Assembly: GCF_023684385.1 (NCBI RefSeq)
Contig: NZ_JAGSOJ010000002.1
Location: 124,001-188,000 of the forward strand
Source: Oceanirhabdus seepicola
GTDB taxonomy: Bacteria; Bacillota; Clostridia; Clostridiales; Clostridiaceae
DNA: 64,000 bases
Direction of reading: 5' to 3'
Shown: positions 51,115 through 59,824 of the stretch, one piece after another
Layout of the letters: each line of letters opens with the position of its first letter
How positions within the stretch are numbered: position 1 is the first letter of the stretch
Notes under the pieces: model-generated
The model's input: the letters and a program-made list of their open reading frames with translations, nothing else
The model's database searches: none
What the model was told of the DNA's origin: nothing
Position numbers and translations under genes: made by a program

Positions 51115-51811
51115 TAGATTGGGGGCGATTAATATTAATAAAGTCGAAGAATTAAAGAACAATAGAGTTGGGTATGAAGAGAAGCTAACAGGGGAATATA
51201 AAAAGGCATATTGCAATGTAAGGAGATATATTTTGGGGAGTTCAGTATTAAAGATACAAAAAGAAGAGGTGATGAGTGATATTCTTGAGATGTTTCTTGA
51301 TTATCAAGAAAATAACAAGGATATATCTTCTCTTTTAGGAGGAAATCATGAAGAATTTTGTGAGAAGACTATTGAATCACTGAGAACATCTAGGTTGGGG
51401 AAAATATATGGAGTAATTAAATGGTTAGAGATTTTCATTGTAGTGATGTTAGTTGAAATAGGAGTTGTTTTTGCATTCTCTATGATAGGGGTTGAAAAGT
51501 CTGAAATAGTTGATTTAAGAGATTGTTTAATACTACTTTTAGTGGGTATATTTTTAGCAACTGGTATTGGTAAATATAAGATGATTAATATATATACACC
51601 ATGGAGAATGAATATTTATGAATTTATGAAAGATTTGAAAGTGTTTGTTTATATAGAGTTTGGATTAATCTTATTTGTGCATCTTTTCCTAAAAAACATA
51701 GAGTGGTATTTAAGCGGGGGGATGCTATTGAACATGGCATTTAGAGGTTTAATCTTATTATTTATAGTAAATATAATGAAAGTTATTTTTGCAAAGGGGA
51801 TGAAATCATGA
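51107..51811 (+). CDS. Membrane protein of PadR operon (DUF1048/HAAS-like N-terminus)
   Basis: The 234-aa protein has a helical soluble N-terminal half (about 1-100) whose pattern EYKKAYCNVRRYIL resembles HAAS-type domains that follow PadR genes, and four membrane helices in the C-terminal half (about 104-127, 138-153, 178-196, 207-227). PadR-HAAS gene pairs are common regulatory modules in Firmicutes. It overlaps both neighbours (8 bp with padR, 4 bp with the MutS-like gene), which indicates a tight operon. Family assignment is tentative. Confidence 0.75.
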   Translation: MINRLGAININKVEELKNNRVGYEEKLTGEYKKAYCNVRRYILGSSVLKIQKEEVMSDILEMFLDYQENNKDISSLLGGNHEEFCEKTIESLRTSRLGKIYGVIKWLEIFIVVMLVEIGVVFAFSMIGVEKSEIVDLRDCLILLLVGIFLATGIGKYKMINIYTPWRMNIYEFMKDLKVFVYIEFGLILFVHLFLKNIEWYLSGGMLLNMAFRGLILLFIVNIMKVIFAKGMKS

Positions 51812-53580
51812 ATATAAAACAACGAAATAGTCTTTATAATATTGCAACTGCTTTGGGAGCGGTAATCACATTTATTGTAGGATACTTGGGTGTGTTAGTA
51901 ATTACAGATAGAATGGAGTCAATAGGAAGACACTATGGATATGGATTTATTTGTATAGCGGTTATTTCAGCAGTGCTGACTTATTTTATGTTTTTGAAAG
52001 GTAAGATGTGTAAGTTGATAATTGAGATTAAGGGGGAGTGGGGTAAGGAAATTAAGAAAAAGAGAAAATTGGATCAGGTTAGCAACATATTTAAAAGTAT
52101 AGTTGAACATCGCAATAAATCTAGTGAGGAATTTTATATAGATGATCAAACTTGGTTAGACTTAAATGGAGATGGTATTTATAAAAAGCTTGATAGAAGT
52201 TATTCCTTTTTAGGGGAAATTGGAATGTATTTTATGTTGAGATATCCATTGCTTGATAAGAAAAAGATATTAAGAAGAAAAAACATAATTCAGTGGTTTG
52301 AGAAAAATAAGGAAAAAAGAGAAGAAATTCAATTTGCTTTTGCAAACATAGGAAAAGATAAGGAGTATCTATTATCATCATATATTTTTAAAGAGAATAA
52401 AATGGAGATACATAAAAATGATCAGATGGCTATCGCTGTGTGTTCAAAGTTATTCTTATTAATAGTTCCGATTTGGTTCTTAGTTTCTGGAGGAGCAGCA
52501 GTGTTATTTACTGTGATATTATTCGTTGTAAATATGTTACTTTCTCTTAAATTGAAAAATGAAGTGGAGGGGAATGCTCCAATATTTTCTTTAATGGGTA
52601 AGATGATCATATCTGGAAATAAGATTGTAAAACAGATAAGTGGAGAAAGGGAATTTGAAGAGGGTTTTTCACAGCTGCAAAATATGTTAAAAAAGTGTGA
52701 CGTCATAAGAAAAAATAGTTCTCTTTTGGTGAAAAGTGAAGTGCCTGGAAATGAATTATCTGATTTGCTAGCAGAATATTTTAATATAATGACCCTTAAT
52801 AATTATAGAAAGATGGCAAAGGGCATAAAGTATATAAATAAGTATGAAGAAGAGTTAATAGAAATATTTATGTTATTAGGTGAAATTGAAGGGTTGATTG
52901 CTGTAGGTTCTTATAGAAAGAATATATCATATTGTTTGCCAGAATTTATAGAAGAAAATAAAAGCAACATAGATGCTGTTGAAATCTATCATCCTTTGGT
53001 TGAAAATTGTGTCCAAAATACAATAAATATTGCCCAGGGAATAATAATTACAGGGTCCAATATGTCTGGAAAATCGACATTTTTACGTACTATAGGAATA
53101 TGCCAGTTGTTCAGTCAGACTATAGTAACAGTTCCAGCAAAGAAATTTGAAACTGGTTTGATGAAGATAATAAGTTCTATCGATATACATGACGATATTA
53201 ACAACAAGAAGAGTTATTATTTCGTTGAAGTAGAAAATCTATTCAGGATAATTGAAGAGAGTAGTAAAGGGGTTCCGGTATTAGCATTAGTGGACGAAAT
53301 ACTTAATGGTACAAATCCAGTAGATAGAATAGCTGCGGCTACGGGAATACTAAAGTATCTAGAAAAACATATGTGTATCCCTATTGTTGCAACTCATGAT
53401 ATGGAACTTACTGGTAATTTGAAAGATAGATATAATTGTTATTACTTCACTGAAAAGGTTGAAGGTAATGGTATGGAGTTTGATTATAAAATAAATGAAG
53501 GGGTATCTGATAGCAGGAACGCTATAAAACTATTAAAGGTTGTTGGATATCCACAAGAAATACTTGAAAATATAATATGA
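51808..53580 (+). CDS. Membrane-anchored MutS-like ATPase
   Basis: The 590-aa protein has two N-terminal membrane helices (about 13-34 and 45-64), a second hydrophobic pair at about 208-248, a helical lever-like region and a C-terminal MutS ATPase domain: Walker A GSNMSGKST (416-424), SIDIHDDI, Walker B ALVDEILNGTN and ATHDMELT. The mismatch-binding domain I and the connector domain of MutS are missing. So it belongs to the MutS superfamily but is not a mismatch-repair protein. It is last in an operon with PadR and a membrane protein. Its role is unknown. Confidence 0.88.
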   Translation: MNIKQRNSLYNIATALGAVITFIVGYLGVLVITDRMESIGRHYGYGFICIAVISAVLTYFMFLKGKMCKLIIEIKGEWGKEIKKKRKLDQVSNIFKSIVEHRNKSSEEFYIDDQTWLDLNGDGIYKKLDRSYSFLGEIGMYFMLRYPLLDKKKILRRKNIIQWFEKNKEKREEIQFAFANIGKDKEYLLSSYIFKENKMEIHKNDQMAIAVCSKLFLLIVPIWFLVSGGAAVLFTVILFVVNMLLSLKLKNEVEGNAPIFSLMGKMIISGNKIVKQISGEREFEEGFSQLQNMLKKCDVIRKNSSLLVKSEVPGNELSDLLAEYFNIMTLNNYRKMAKGIKYINKYEEELIEIFMLLGEIEGLIAVGSYRKNISYCLPEFIEENKSNIDAVEIYHPLVENCVQNTINIAQGIIITGSNMSGKSTFLRTIGICQLFSQTIVTVPAKKFETGLMKIISSIDIHDDINNKKSYYFVEVENLFRIIEESSKGVPVLALVDEILNGTNPVDRIAAATGILKYLEKHMCIPIVATHDMELTGNLKDRYNCYYFTEKVEGNGMEFDYKINEGVSDSRNAIKLLKVVGYPQEILENII

Positions 53581-53713
53581 TATAGATAAACTACTTCGGA
53601 GATTTACTTATAGTAGAGAGAAAAAATGTGTGTAAAACACATAAAGTACACATTTTATTGCTAGAATAAAACATATAAGGATAGAAATATTAAATAAGAC
53701 TGGAGGAATCAAA

Positions 53714-54310
53714 ATGAAGAGAATATTTTCAATGTTAATGATTGTATTATGTGTGATAACATTGGTATCTTGTGGAGGAAAAAATAATTATGGTAAAGTA
53801 AATGCTAAAGATGGAAAGGAAGAATACACATCTAATGGAGAAGAAAATCCTGTTGCTGGGAGAAGTATAACAGAATTTAAAGTTAAAGATATTAATGGAA
53901 ATGAAGTAACAGAAGAGATTTTCAAAGATAAAAAAATAACTATGATAAACATATGGGCAACATTTTGTGGACCATGCATAGAAGAGATACCATATTTGCA
54001 AGAGATATATGCTGAGAAGAAGGATGATGGGTTTAACTTAGTGGGTATAGTTTCAGATGGAGATAGTGAAGAAAACATTGAAATGGCAAATAAAATTCTT
54101 GATAAAAGCAAGGTTGAATACACAAATATATTAATGGGGGATAGTTCTTTAAAGGATATTGTTTCTCAGTTTGGATATGTTCCGGTTTCAATATTTGTTA
54201 ACTCAGAAGGAAAAATTAAAGGGGTATTCAGTGCTGGAGCTGAAACAAAGGAAGAATATTTAGTGAAAATCAACAATCTTCTTAAAGAAGAGAGTAAAGA
54301 TGAAAAATAG
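53714..54310 (+). CDS. TlpA-like thioredoxin lipoprotein
   Basis: The 198-aa protein has a lipoprotein signal (LVSCGG, Cys at about 20) and a TlpA/ResA-type thioredoxin domain with NIWATFCGPCIEEIP (CxxC at about 90-93) and cis-Pro loop GYVPVSIF. It should be a thiol-disulfide protein on the outer face of the membrane. Its end overlaps the 45-aa CXXC peptide gene by 11 bp, and a polyferredoxin membrane protein follows, so electrons may reach it through these partners. The ribosome binding site is TGGAGGA. Confidence 0.92.
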   Translation: MKRIFSMLMIVLCVITLVSCGGKNNYGKVNAKDGKEEYTSNGEENPVAGRSITEFKVKDINGNEVTEEIFKDKKITMINIWATFCGPCIEEIPYLQEIYAEKKDDGFNLVGIVSDGDSEENIEMANKILDKSKVEYTNILMGDSSLKDIVSQFGYVPVSIFVNSEGKIKGVFSAGAETKEEYLVKINNLLKEESKDEK

Positions 54311-54437
54311 GTGGATTAGTGTTGTAGCGATTCTATTAGGTATGTATCTGATAGCATATGGGTTTACTGAAGGGGAAGTAAATACGGTATTTTCAAAAGC
54401 AATTAAAATTTGTTTAGAATGTATAGGGATTGGGTAG
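54300..54437 (+). CDS. 45-aa membrane peptide with CXXC, CD1871A-like
   Basis: This small gene starts inside the end of the TlpA-like gene and encodes one membrane helix (WISVVAILLGMYLIAYGF) and a C-terminal KICLECIGIG with CxxC. It matches the pattern of CD1871A-family CXXC peptides, which are found beside TlpA and 4Fe-4S membrane proteins in clostridia. It is probably translationally coupled. It may link electron flow between the polyferredoxin and the TlpA-like lipoprotein; that is inference. It is too short for standard gene finding. Confidence 0.82.
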   Translation: MKNRWISVVAILLGMYLIAYGFTEGEVNTVFSKAIKICLECIGIG

Positions 54438-54443
54438 TTAAAT

Positions 54444-55265
54444 ATGAAAAGAAAATTTATTCAGTTTTTTAATACTATATTGATAAATGGGTATTTTAAA
54501 GGATTTTTATCAGGAAAAATATATCAGGGAAAACTTAAAAAAATTTGTGTGCCTGGGCTAAATTGTTATTCCTGTCCAGGTGCATTAGGATCATGTCCCA
54601 TAGGATCATTGCAAGCTGTTTTAGGTTCTTATAAGTATAAGATATCAATGTATGTAACAGGATTTTTAATATTTTTTGGTGCATTGATGGGACGTTTTGT
54701 ATGCGGCTGGCTTTGTCCATTCGGACTTTTGCAGGAGTTGCTTTATAAGATTAAAAGTGTGAAAACCAGATTGCCTAAATGGACAACTTACATAAAGTAT
54801 GTGGTTTTACTAGTGTTTGTTATTATATTACCGTTAATGTGGACTAACGATTTTGGAATGGGAGACCCTACTTTTTGTAAATATATATGTCCAGCAGGAA
54901 CTTTAGAGGGTGGCATACCATTATTAATATTAAATAAAGGTCTTAGAAGTGCTGCAGGTGTATTATTCACATGGAAGATTAGTATTCTTATTTTAATAAT
55001 AATTGCGAGTATATTTATTTTTAGACCATTCTGTAAAGTTTTATGTCCATTAGGGGCAATATACGCTCTTTTTAATCCAATAAGTTTATACAGATATTCA
55101 GTAGATGATAATAAGTGTACAAAGTGTGGAAAATGTTCTACGGTTTGTAAAATGGATGTGGATATCTATAAGACCCCTAATAGTACAGAGTGCATAAGGT
55201 GTGGAGAATGTGTTGAGGAGTGTCCAACAAGTGCAATAAAAAAAGGAATATTAAGTGATAAATAG
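54444..55265 (+). CDS. NapH/polyferredoxin-type 4Fe-4S membrane protein
   Basis: The 273-aa protein has four or five membrane helices and Cys motifs of the NapH/NosR/CcoG-like group: NCYSCPGALGSCPIG (about 34-48), CGWLCPFG, CKYICPAG and CKVLCPLG, then two C-terminal 4Fe-4S ferredoxin motifs (CTKCGKCSTVCKMDV and CIRCGECVEECP). It should pass electrons across or along the membrane. It follows the CXXC peptide and TlpA-like genes, so the three probably form a reductive pathway to external thiols. Confidence 0.91.
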   Translation: MKRKFIQFFNTILINGYFKGFLSGKIYQGKLKKICVPGLNCYSCPGALGSCPIGSLQAVLGSYKYKISMYVTGFLIFFGALMGRFVCGWLCPFGLLQELLYKIKSVKTRLPKWTTYIKYVVLLVFVIILPLMWTNDFGMGDPTFCKYICPAGTLEGGIPLLILNKGLRSAAGVLFTWKISILILIIIASIFIFRPFCKVLCPLGAIYALFNPISLYRYSVDDNKCTKCGKCSTVCKMDVDIYKTPNSTECIRCGECVEECPTSAIKKGILSDK

Positions 55266-55279
55266 TGGAATAAAAAATA

Positions 55280-55322
55280 ACACTCTTTCAAAAAATACTA
55301 TATTGAAGGAGTGTGATTTTTT
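55280..55322 (+). terminator. Terminator hairpin that contains the next gene's ribosome binding site
   Basis: acactctttca (55280-55290) pairs with tgaaggagtgt (55303-55313; one G-U) and GATTTTTT follows, directly touching the ATG at 55323. The AAGGAG of the SDR gene is inside the 3' arm. Confidence 0.75.
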
Positions 55323-56198
55323 ATGAACAATAATCCAGAATTTGATTTCATTGAGAAACTTCCCCCACAACATCAGGACAGGAAACCTGGGATTGAGAGT
55401 GTTATGAATCCTAGACCTATTTATGATAATGAAGCGTATAAGCACTGTGGTAAGTTAGAAGGTAAGGTTGCAATAATAACAGGTGGAGACAGTGGAATTG
55501 GGAGAGCAATATCAGTGGCATATGCTAAAGAAGGCGCAGATGTTGCTATAGTTTATTTTGATGAACATGAAGATGCAGAAGAAACAAAGATGCTTGTTGA
55601 AAAAGAAGGAAAGAAATGTTTGCTTATAAGTGGAGATATTGGAGAGGAAGAATTCTGTAATAGTGTGATTAAGAAGGTTATAGATAAGTTTTCCAAAATA
55701 GATATTCTTGTTAATAACGCAGCTACGCATTATGAAGATACTGATATAAATGGTATATCTAAAGAACAACTGATTAAAGTATTTTCCACTAATGTATTTT
55801 CAATATTTTATCTAGTTAAGGCTGCAGTTGATCATATGAAGCCTGGCAGTACAATAATCAATAATGCATCTGTAACTGCTTATAAAGGAAATGTAGACTT
55901 ATTAGATTATTCCTCATCGAAAGGTGCTGTAGTGACATTAACAAGATCTTTGGCGTTAGCATTTGCAGATAGGAAAATACGGGTAAATGGTGTTGCACCT
56001 GGACCTATATGGACACCATTAATTCCATCATGTTTTAAGGAAAAAGATGTTGCTGAATTTGGGACACAAACACCTCTTGGAAGAGTGGGGCAGCCTGTTG
56101 AGGTAGCGCCTGCATTTGTATTTCTGGCATGTAATGATAGTTCTTATATAACTGGGCAGATGATTCATGTTAATGGTGGTTACATAATAAATGGATAA
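55323..56198 (+). CDS. Short-chain dehydrogenase/reductase
   Basis: The 291-aa SDR has an N-terminal extension of about 45 residues ([20 protein letters not shown]), the NAD(P) loop [18 protein letters not shown], catalytic Ser in [11 protein letters not shown], the YxxxK motif in YSSSKGA and a C-terminal GQMIHVNGG. The extension is typical of the general-stress SDR group (YhdF/YghA-like). The substrate is unknown. Its ribosome binding site lies in the stem of the preceding hairpin, so translation may depend on transcription origin. Confidence 0.92.
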   Translation: MNNNPEFDFIEKLPPQHQDRKPGIESVMNPRPIYDNEAYKHCGKLEGKVAIITGGDSGIGRAISVAYAKEGADVAIVYFDEHEDAEETKMLVEKEGKKCLLISGDIGEEEFCNSVIKKVIDKFSKIDILVNNAATHYEDTDINGISKEQLIKVFSTNVFSIFYLVKAAVDHMKPGSTIINNASVTAYKGNVDLLDYSSSKGAVVTLTRSLALAFADRKIRVNGVAPGPIWTPLIPSCFKEKDVAEFGTQTPLGRVGQPVEVAPAFVFLACNDSSYITGQMIHVNGGYIING

Positions 56199-56504
56199 GT
56201 TTTTAGGATTATTAAAAAAATCACTGTGTTTAAAAAGAAGAAGATTATTATAATAATGCTTCATGGAACAGTGGTTCAAGTTGTAATTGAATAAAGTTAT
56301 AAAAATAGCTGATTAAGGTATTAAGTTACTCTTTGGTCAGTTATTTTTTTGAAATAGTATTCTAGTAAAAGCTACTAGTAAGAATTAGCAGTTTTTCGTA
56401 TAATAGTAATATAAAAAGAAATTCTTTAAATGTAAGTAAAGATATAGCTTTTTATCAGATTTTATTTTAAATTTTTTTAGTTAGAAAGGAGCAATAAGAG
56501 ACAA
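56199..56504. other. Intergenic stretch before the diguanylate cyclase
   Basis: It contains the terminator at 56304-56350. I see no gene in it. The last 25 bases hold the GAAAGGAG site, unusually far from the TTG start of the next gene. Confidence 0.45.
56304..56350 (+). terminator. Terminator after the SDR gene
   Basis: aatagctgattaagg pairs with ctttggtcagttatt through several G-U pairs, followed by TTTTTTT. Confidence 0.7.
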
Positions 56505-57686
56505 TTGATAAGTAATATTAAAAACATATTTAATCTATCAGGTTTATCGTACGAAGAAGATTTTGAATTATATTGTCAAAAAAGAAATTTGAATACAGGT
56601 AAGAAATTATTATTAATAAGTATTATGTTAGAAATATTATTTTGTATTCCCTTTTTGTTGAAATATAATTTTAATTTCAGTATCATAATCACAAAATTTT
56701 ATTTTCAAATGTATATGGCATTAATAGTGATATGTATTATTGGCATAATAATTATTAATATTTCAAATAAAAAGATTAGAGAATATGACTATAGGATAAA
56801 TATGGTTATTGATATTTATTTCTTTTTATTTATAATTTGGGCAATTATGATTAGCGGAAAGGATTTAATTAATGGTGGATCTTCTATAGTATATATTGAG
56901 ATGATTTTATTTATATCAGTATTTTTTTATATAAAACTTAAGGACCTTTTAACAATATATATTTTAACTTATTTTGTATATATATTTATGATAAGGTTCA
57001 CTGGAATTAGATTAGGAAGAGTGTATCCTGAGATTATAAACTCATTTGCTATATTACTGATATGTCTATTTGTATCCTATACAAAGTATTTGATGGCGAT
57101 GAAAACTCATGTTCATTTAAAAGTGATTGAAGAAAAAAACGAGAAATTACAGTTGATGAATGAGGAACTATATAAATTGTCAATATTAGATCCTTTGACT
57201 CATTTATATAACAAACAGAAATTGAAAGAAGTAAGTACACAGGAGTATAATAAGTCTGCTGTAAACGATACTGAAATAATGTATTTAATGATTGATATTG
57301 ATTATTATAAAAGATTTAATGATACATACGGACATATTGCTGGGGACGAATGTTTAAAAAAAATCTCGGACAAGCTGTATTCAATTATCAATGAATATAA
57401 CGGGTATATAGGAAGATATGGTGGAGAAGAATTTTTAGTGATTTTACCTAATGTAGATTGTGTCGATAGTGAGCATATGTTAAAAGAATTAATTGAAGAA
57501 GTAGAAAAGATGAAAATAAAAAATGAAAAATCAGAAGTATCTAATTATGTGACAATAAGTCTAGGAGCGTATAAAGGAATACCAGATAAAAAAGATGTAT
57601 CGGATGATTTTATTGAGAATGCAGATAGAGCCTTGTATAAAGCTAAAAGTAACGGTAGAAATAGATATGTTATAAATAGTAAGTAA
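56505..57686 (+). CDS. Membrane diguanylate cyclase (GGDEF)
   Basis: The 393-aa protein has six hydrophobic segments in the first 215 residues, a short coiled coil, and a GGDEF domain (about 225-390) starting LSILDPLTHLYNK. The active-site motif is GGEEF in GRYGGEEFLVIL, which is competent for making cyclic di-GMP. No RxxD inhibitory site is visible before it. The start is unclear: a TTG at 56505 lies 14 bases after GAAAGGAG. An EAL-HDOD gene lies 0.7 kb further on the other strand. Confidence 0.9.
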   Translation: MISNIKNIFNLSGLSYEEDFELYCQKRNLNTGKKLLLISIMLEILFCIPFLLKYNFNFSIIITKFYFQMYMALIVICIIGIIIINISNKKIREYDYRINMVIDIYFFLFIIWAIMISGKDLINGGSSIVYIEMILFISVFFYIKLKDLLTIYILTYFVYIFMIRFTGIRLGRVYPEIINSFAILLICLFVSYTKYLMAMKTHVHLKVIEEKNEKLQLMNEELYKLSILDPLTHLYNKQKLKEVSTQEYNKSAVNDTEIMYLMIDIDYYKRFNDTYGHIAGDECLKKISDKLYSIINEYNGYIGRYGGEEFLVILPNVDCVDSEHMLKELIEEVEKMKIKNEKSEVSNYVTISLGAYKGIPDKKDVSDDFIENADRALYKAKSNGRNRYVINSK

Positions 57687-57687
57687 G

Positions 57688-57716
57688 AAGCCCATGCTAA
57701 AAAGCATGGGCTTTTT
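57688..57716 (+). terminator. Terminator of the GGDEF gene
   Basis: Perfect 10-bp arms aagcccatgc / gcatgggctt around taaaaa, then TTTC. Confidence 0.88.
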
Positions 57717-57808
57717 CAACATCTTGTTTAAGGATAGTGCTAAATAACGATAGTTGAGTAAAAGTGAACCACAAGGTTAGTGAAGCGTATGAAAAACGCC
57801 TTTTGAAT

Positions 57809-58282
57809 TTATTTATTTAGGGTAGTGTTGCATGAAGGACATTTTTTAGTGTTGGAATCATATGTGAATGAAATGGAACAGTTTGGACACTTAAAAACAT
57901 TATCTTCTTGAGAAAGTAGTTCTTTAGTTGCAGTATTATCTAAATTACCATTAGGATCATTAATCATTGATATATATTTGTTTAGCTCAAAATCATAATC
58001 ATTTGTAATTGATTGAAGGCTTGTAACTAAGGTATCTAACTCTTGAAAAGAATTAGTTAAATCCTCAATTGTATTGGTTAAATAACTTTTTTCATCTTCT
58101 GAAATGGAGTTCATAACAATATCTTTATTTTTAATAAGTTTTTTGATATTGTTCTTTATGGATGTGATTTCATCTAATAGATTATTAGTTGTATCTTGTC
58201 GTCTCTTTGAAAGTGAAGAAAAAGTGCTGCTGTGAATGGCCTGCAAACTATCATATGATAGGATATCTTGATTTTTTGACAT
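57809..58282 (-). CDS. Coiled-coil protein with C-terminal zinc ribbon
   Basis: The 157-aa cytoplasmic protein is mainly a helical coiled coil (about 20-115; heptad patterns through LLDEITSIKNNIKKLIKNK and LTNSFQELDTLVTSLQS) and ends with a zinc ribbon, CPNC (about 134-137) and CPSC (about 149-152). I do not know a named function. The start follows GGGGGT. A copy of the dispersed repeat lies upstream at 58301-58338. It may be a partner-binding or DNA-binding adaptor. Confidence 0.78.
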   Translation of the reverse strand: MSKNQDILSYDSLQAIHSSTFSSLSKRRQDTTNNLLDEITSIKNNIKKLIKNKDIVMNSISEDEKSYLTNTIEDLTNSFQELDTLVTSLQSITNDYDFELNKYISMINDPNGNLDNTATKELLSQEDNVFKCPNCSISFTYDSNTKKCPSCNTTLNK

Positions 58283-58300
58283 AAAAAACCCCCGTTATAT

Positions 58301-58338
58301 AATTGATAATGTAGAATGGTCAATGATTGACCATTCTA
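58301..58338. repeat. Copy E of the dispersed repeat, with perfect hairpin
   Basis: aattgataatgta (58301-58313) is shared with copies A and D. It runs into a perfect 12-bp hairpin tagaatggtcaa / ttgaccattcta (58312-58323 and 58327-58338). Confidence 0.65.
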
Positions 58339-58369
58339 TATTTGGTTTTAAGGCACGGTAGTGCCTATT

Positions 58370-59575
58370 TTATGCTAAATCTACCCAATCTAAAGCTTCT
58401 AAATAGGCATCACCTAAATATTTAGGATCAATATTAAGTTCATGAGCATATTGTTCCACTTCTTCCCAATGGGCATTTTCATAAGCCTTTACAACGTTAA
58501 GGATTTTAAAGAGATTATTATTAGATGTTTCAAATAAGGCTGATTTTACATCCTCAGAAACAAATAAATTTTCAATTATAGTATCAAGGGATACATTAAA
58601 AAGTCTGTCCATTAAGGATAAAACACCCATAATAAAAGCATCGAAGCTTATCTCTTTATTATCTGTTTCTTTTGCAATTAACTCTGAAAACTTACCACGT
58701 ATTATAGAAAGTTTAAATAGTTCTGGTGGACAGTTAGTTGCTTCAGATTGAATAATAAGATAGTATAACCACTTTTTAAGTTCTGCTTCTCCTAACATGC
58801 ATATAGCATGTTTTATAGTTTTAATTTCACTTCGTAAAGCGTATTTAGCTGAGTTAATTATTTTTAAGATATTATATGATAATGAAACATCTTTTTTTAT
58901 AATATCTTCTAGTTCATCTAAGGTTAGAAATTCAGAACTTATTTTTCCTAATAGGTCTATTTTAGTAAGTGTAGACATGGGTATTTTTTTTGATTTTATT
59001 ATTGAAGGCTTACTAAAATAATATCCTTGGAAAAAACTATAGCCTAAATCACGAGATACTGAGTGATCAGAAATTGTTTCTAGCTTTGAGGCTATAAACT
59101 TTATATTTTTGCTAGATAGCTTATTTACTAATAAACCTTGATATTTTATATCTGTAGATGAGAAATCAATTTTTATATAATGTGTTATCTTAAGTAAATC
59201 TATCAGATTTTCCTTAAAAACGAAATTATCAAATGCTAGTGAAAATCCCATTCTTCGTAATTCTAAACATCTGTCTAACAATTCTCTTGATGGGTTTATA
59301 TCAGAAGAGATTGCGATAACTACTTTATTACTAGGTAAAAAGTCGAATATATTAGAAAATAACAAATTCTCTGTAAATTTTACAAAAGCTTTTTTTCCAT
59401 GTGTTATTTTATCTATACCTATATCAACAAAAGCATTTAATAAAACTGATATAGTTGCCTTATCTAAGTCCTGGCAGTTACAAAAGTTTTCCTCACTTCC
59501 ACGATATAATAATTCATAAGCAAAAACATTATCTTTTTTATCATAAATTGGCTGTCTAGCAATAAAAATATCCAT
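58370..59575 (-). CDS. EAL-HDOD domain protein (YuxH type)
   Basis: The 401-aa protein has an N-terminal degenerate EAL domain (MDIFIARQPIYDKKDNVFAYELLYRG; later KIDFSS) and a C-terminal HDOD domain (about 195-390; SYNILKIINSAKYALRSEIKTIKHAICMLG). The EAL catalytic glutamates are mostly absent, so it may bind rather than cleave cyclic di-GMP; HDOD domains act in signalling. An in-frame upstream start would add 23 residues, but GGAGG precisely precedes the ATG at 59575. A diguanylate cyclase gene is close by. Confidence 0.89.
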   Translation of the reverse strand: MDIFIARQPIYDKKDNVFAYELLYRGSEENFCNCQDLDKATISVLLNAFVDIGIDKITHGKKAFVKFTENLLFSNIFDFLPSNKVVIAISSDINPSRELLDRCLELRRMGFSLAFDNFVFKENLIDLLKITHYIKIDFSSTDIKYQGLLVNKLSSKNIKFIASKLETISDHSVSRDLGYSFFQGYYFSKPSIIKSKKIPMSTLTKIDLLGKISSEFLTLDELEDIIKKDVSLSYNILKIINSAKYALRSEIKTIKHAICMLGEAELKKWLYYLIIQSEATNCPPELFKLSIIRGKFSELIAKETDNKEISFDAFIMGVLSLMDRLFNVSLDTIIENLFVSEDVKSALFETSNNNLFKILNVVKAYENAHWEEVEQYAHELNIDPKYLGDAYLEALDWVDLA

Positions 59576-59824
59576 TATTATGCCTCCGTAAAAATTAAAA
59601 TAATTGTATAAGATAATATTACATAATAAATACATAAAATACAATAATGTAGTGAATAGTTACTTGAGGTTATTAGTATTAATGGATATTGTTTAAAACT
59701 ATTTATATTAAAGTATATTAATATTAGAGAGTGTATTATACTATTTTTAGGTAAAAATATCTTATATGGAAATAACATAAACAACGTGATAATATTAAAT
59801 TGTAAAAGTTAAAGGGAGGTTTTT

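Noticed and set aside
51808..53580. Annotation as DNA mismatch repair protein MutS
   Set aside because: The mismatch-binding and connector domains are missing and membrane helices are present, so only the ATPase homology is retained.
56266..56277. GAACAGTGGTTC, resembling a LexA box
   Set aside because: The inner bases AGTG do not fit RNRY and the site is more than 200 bp from the next start with no promoter overlap.
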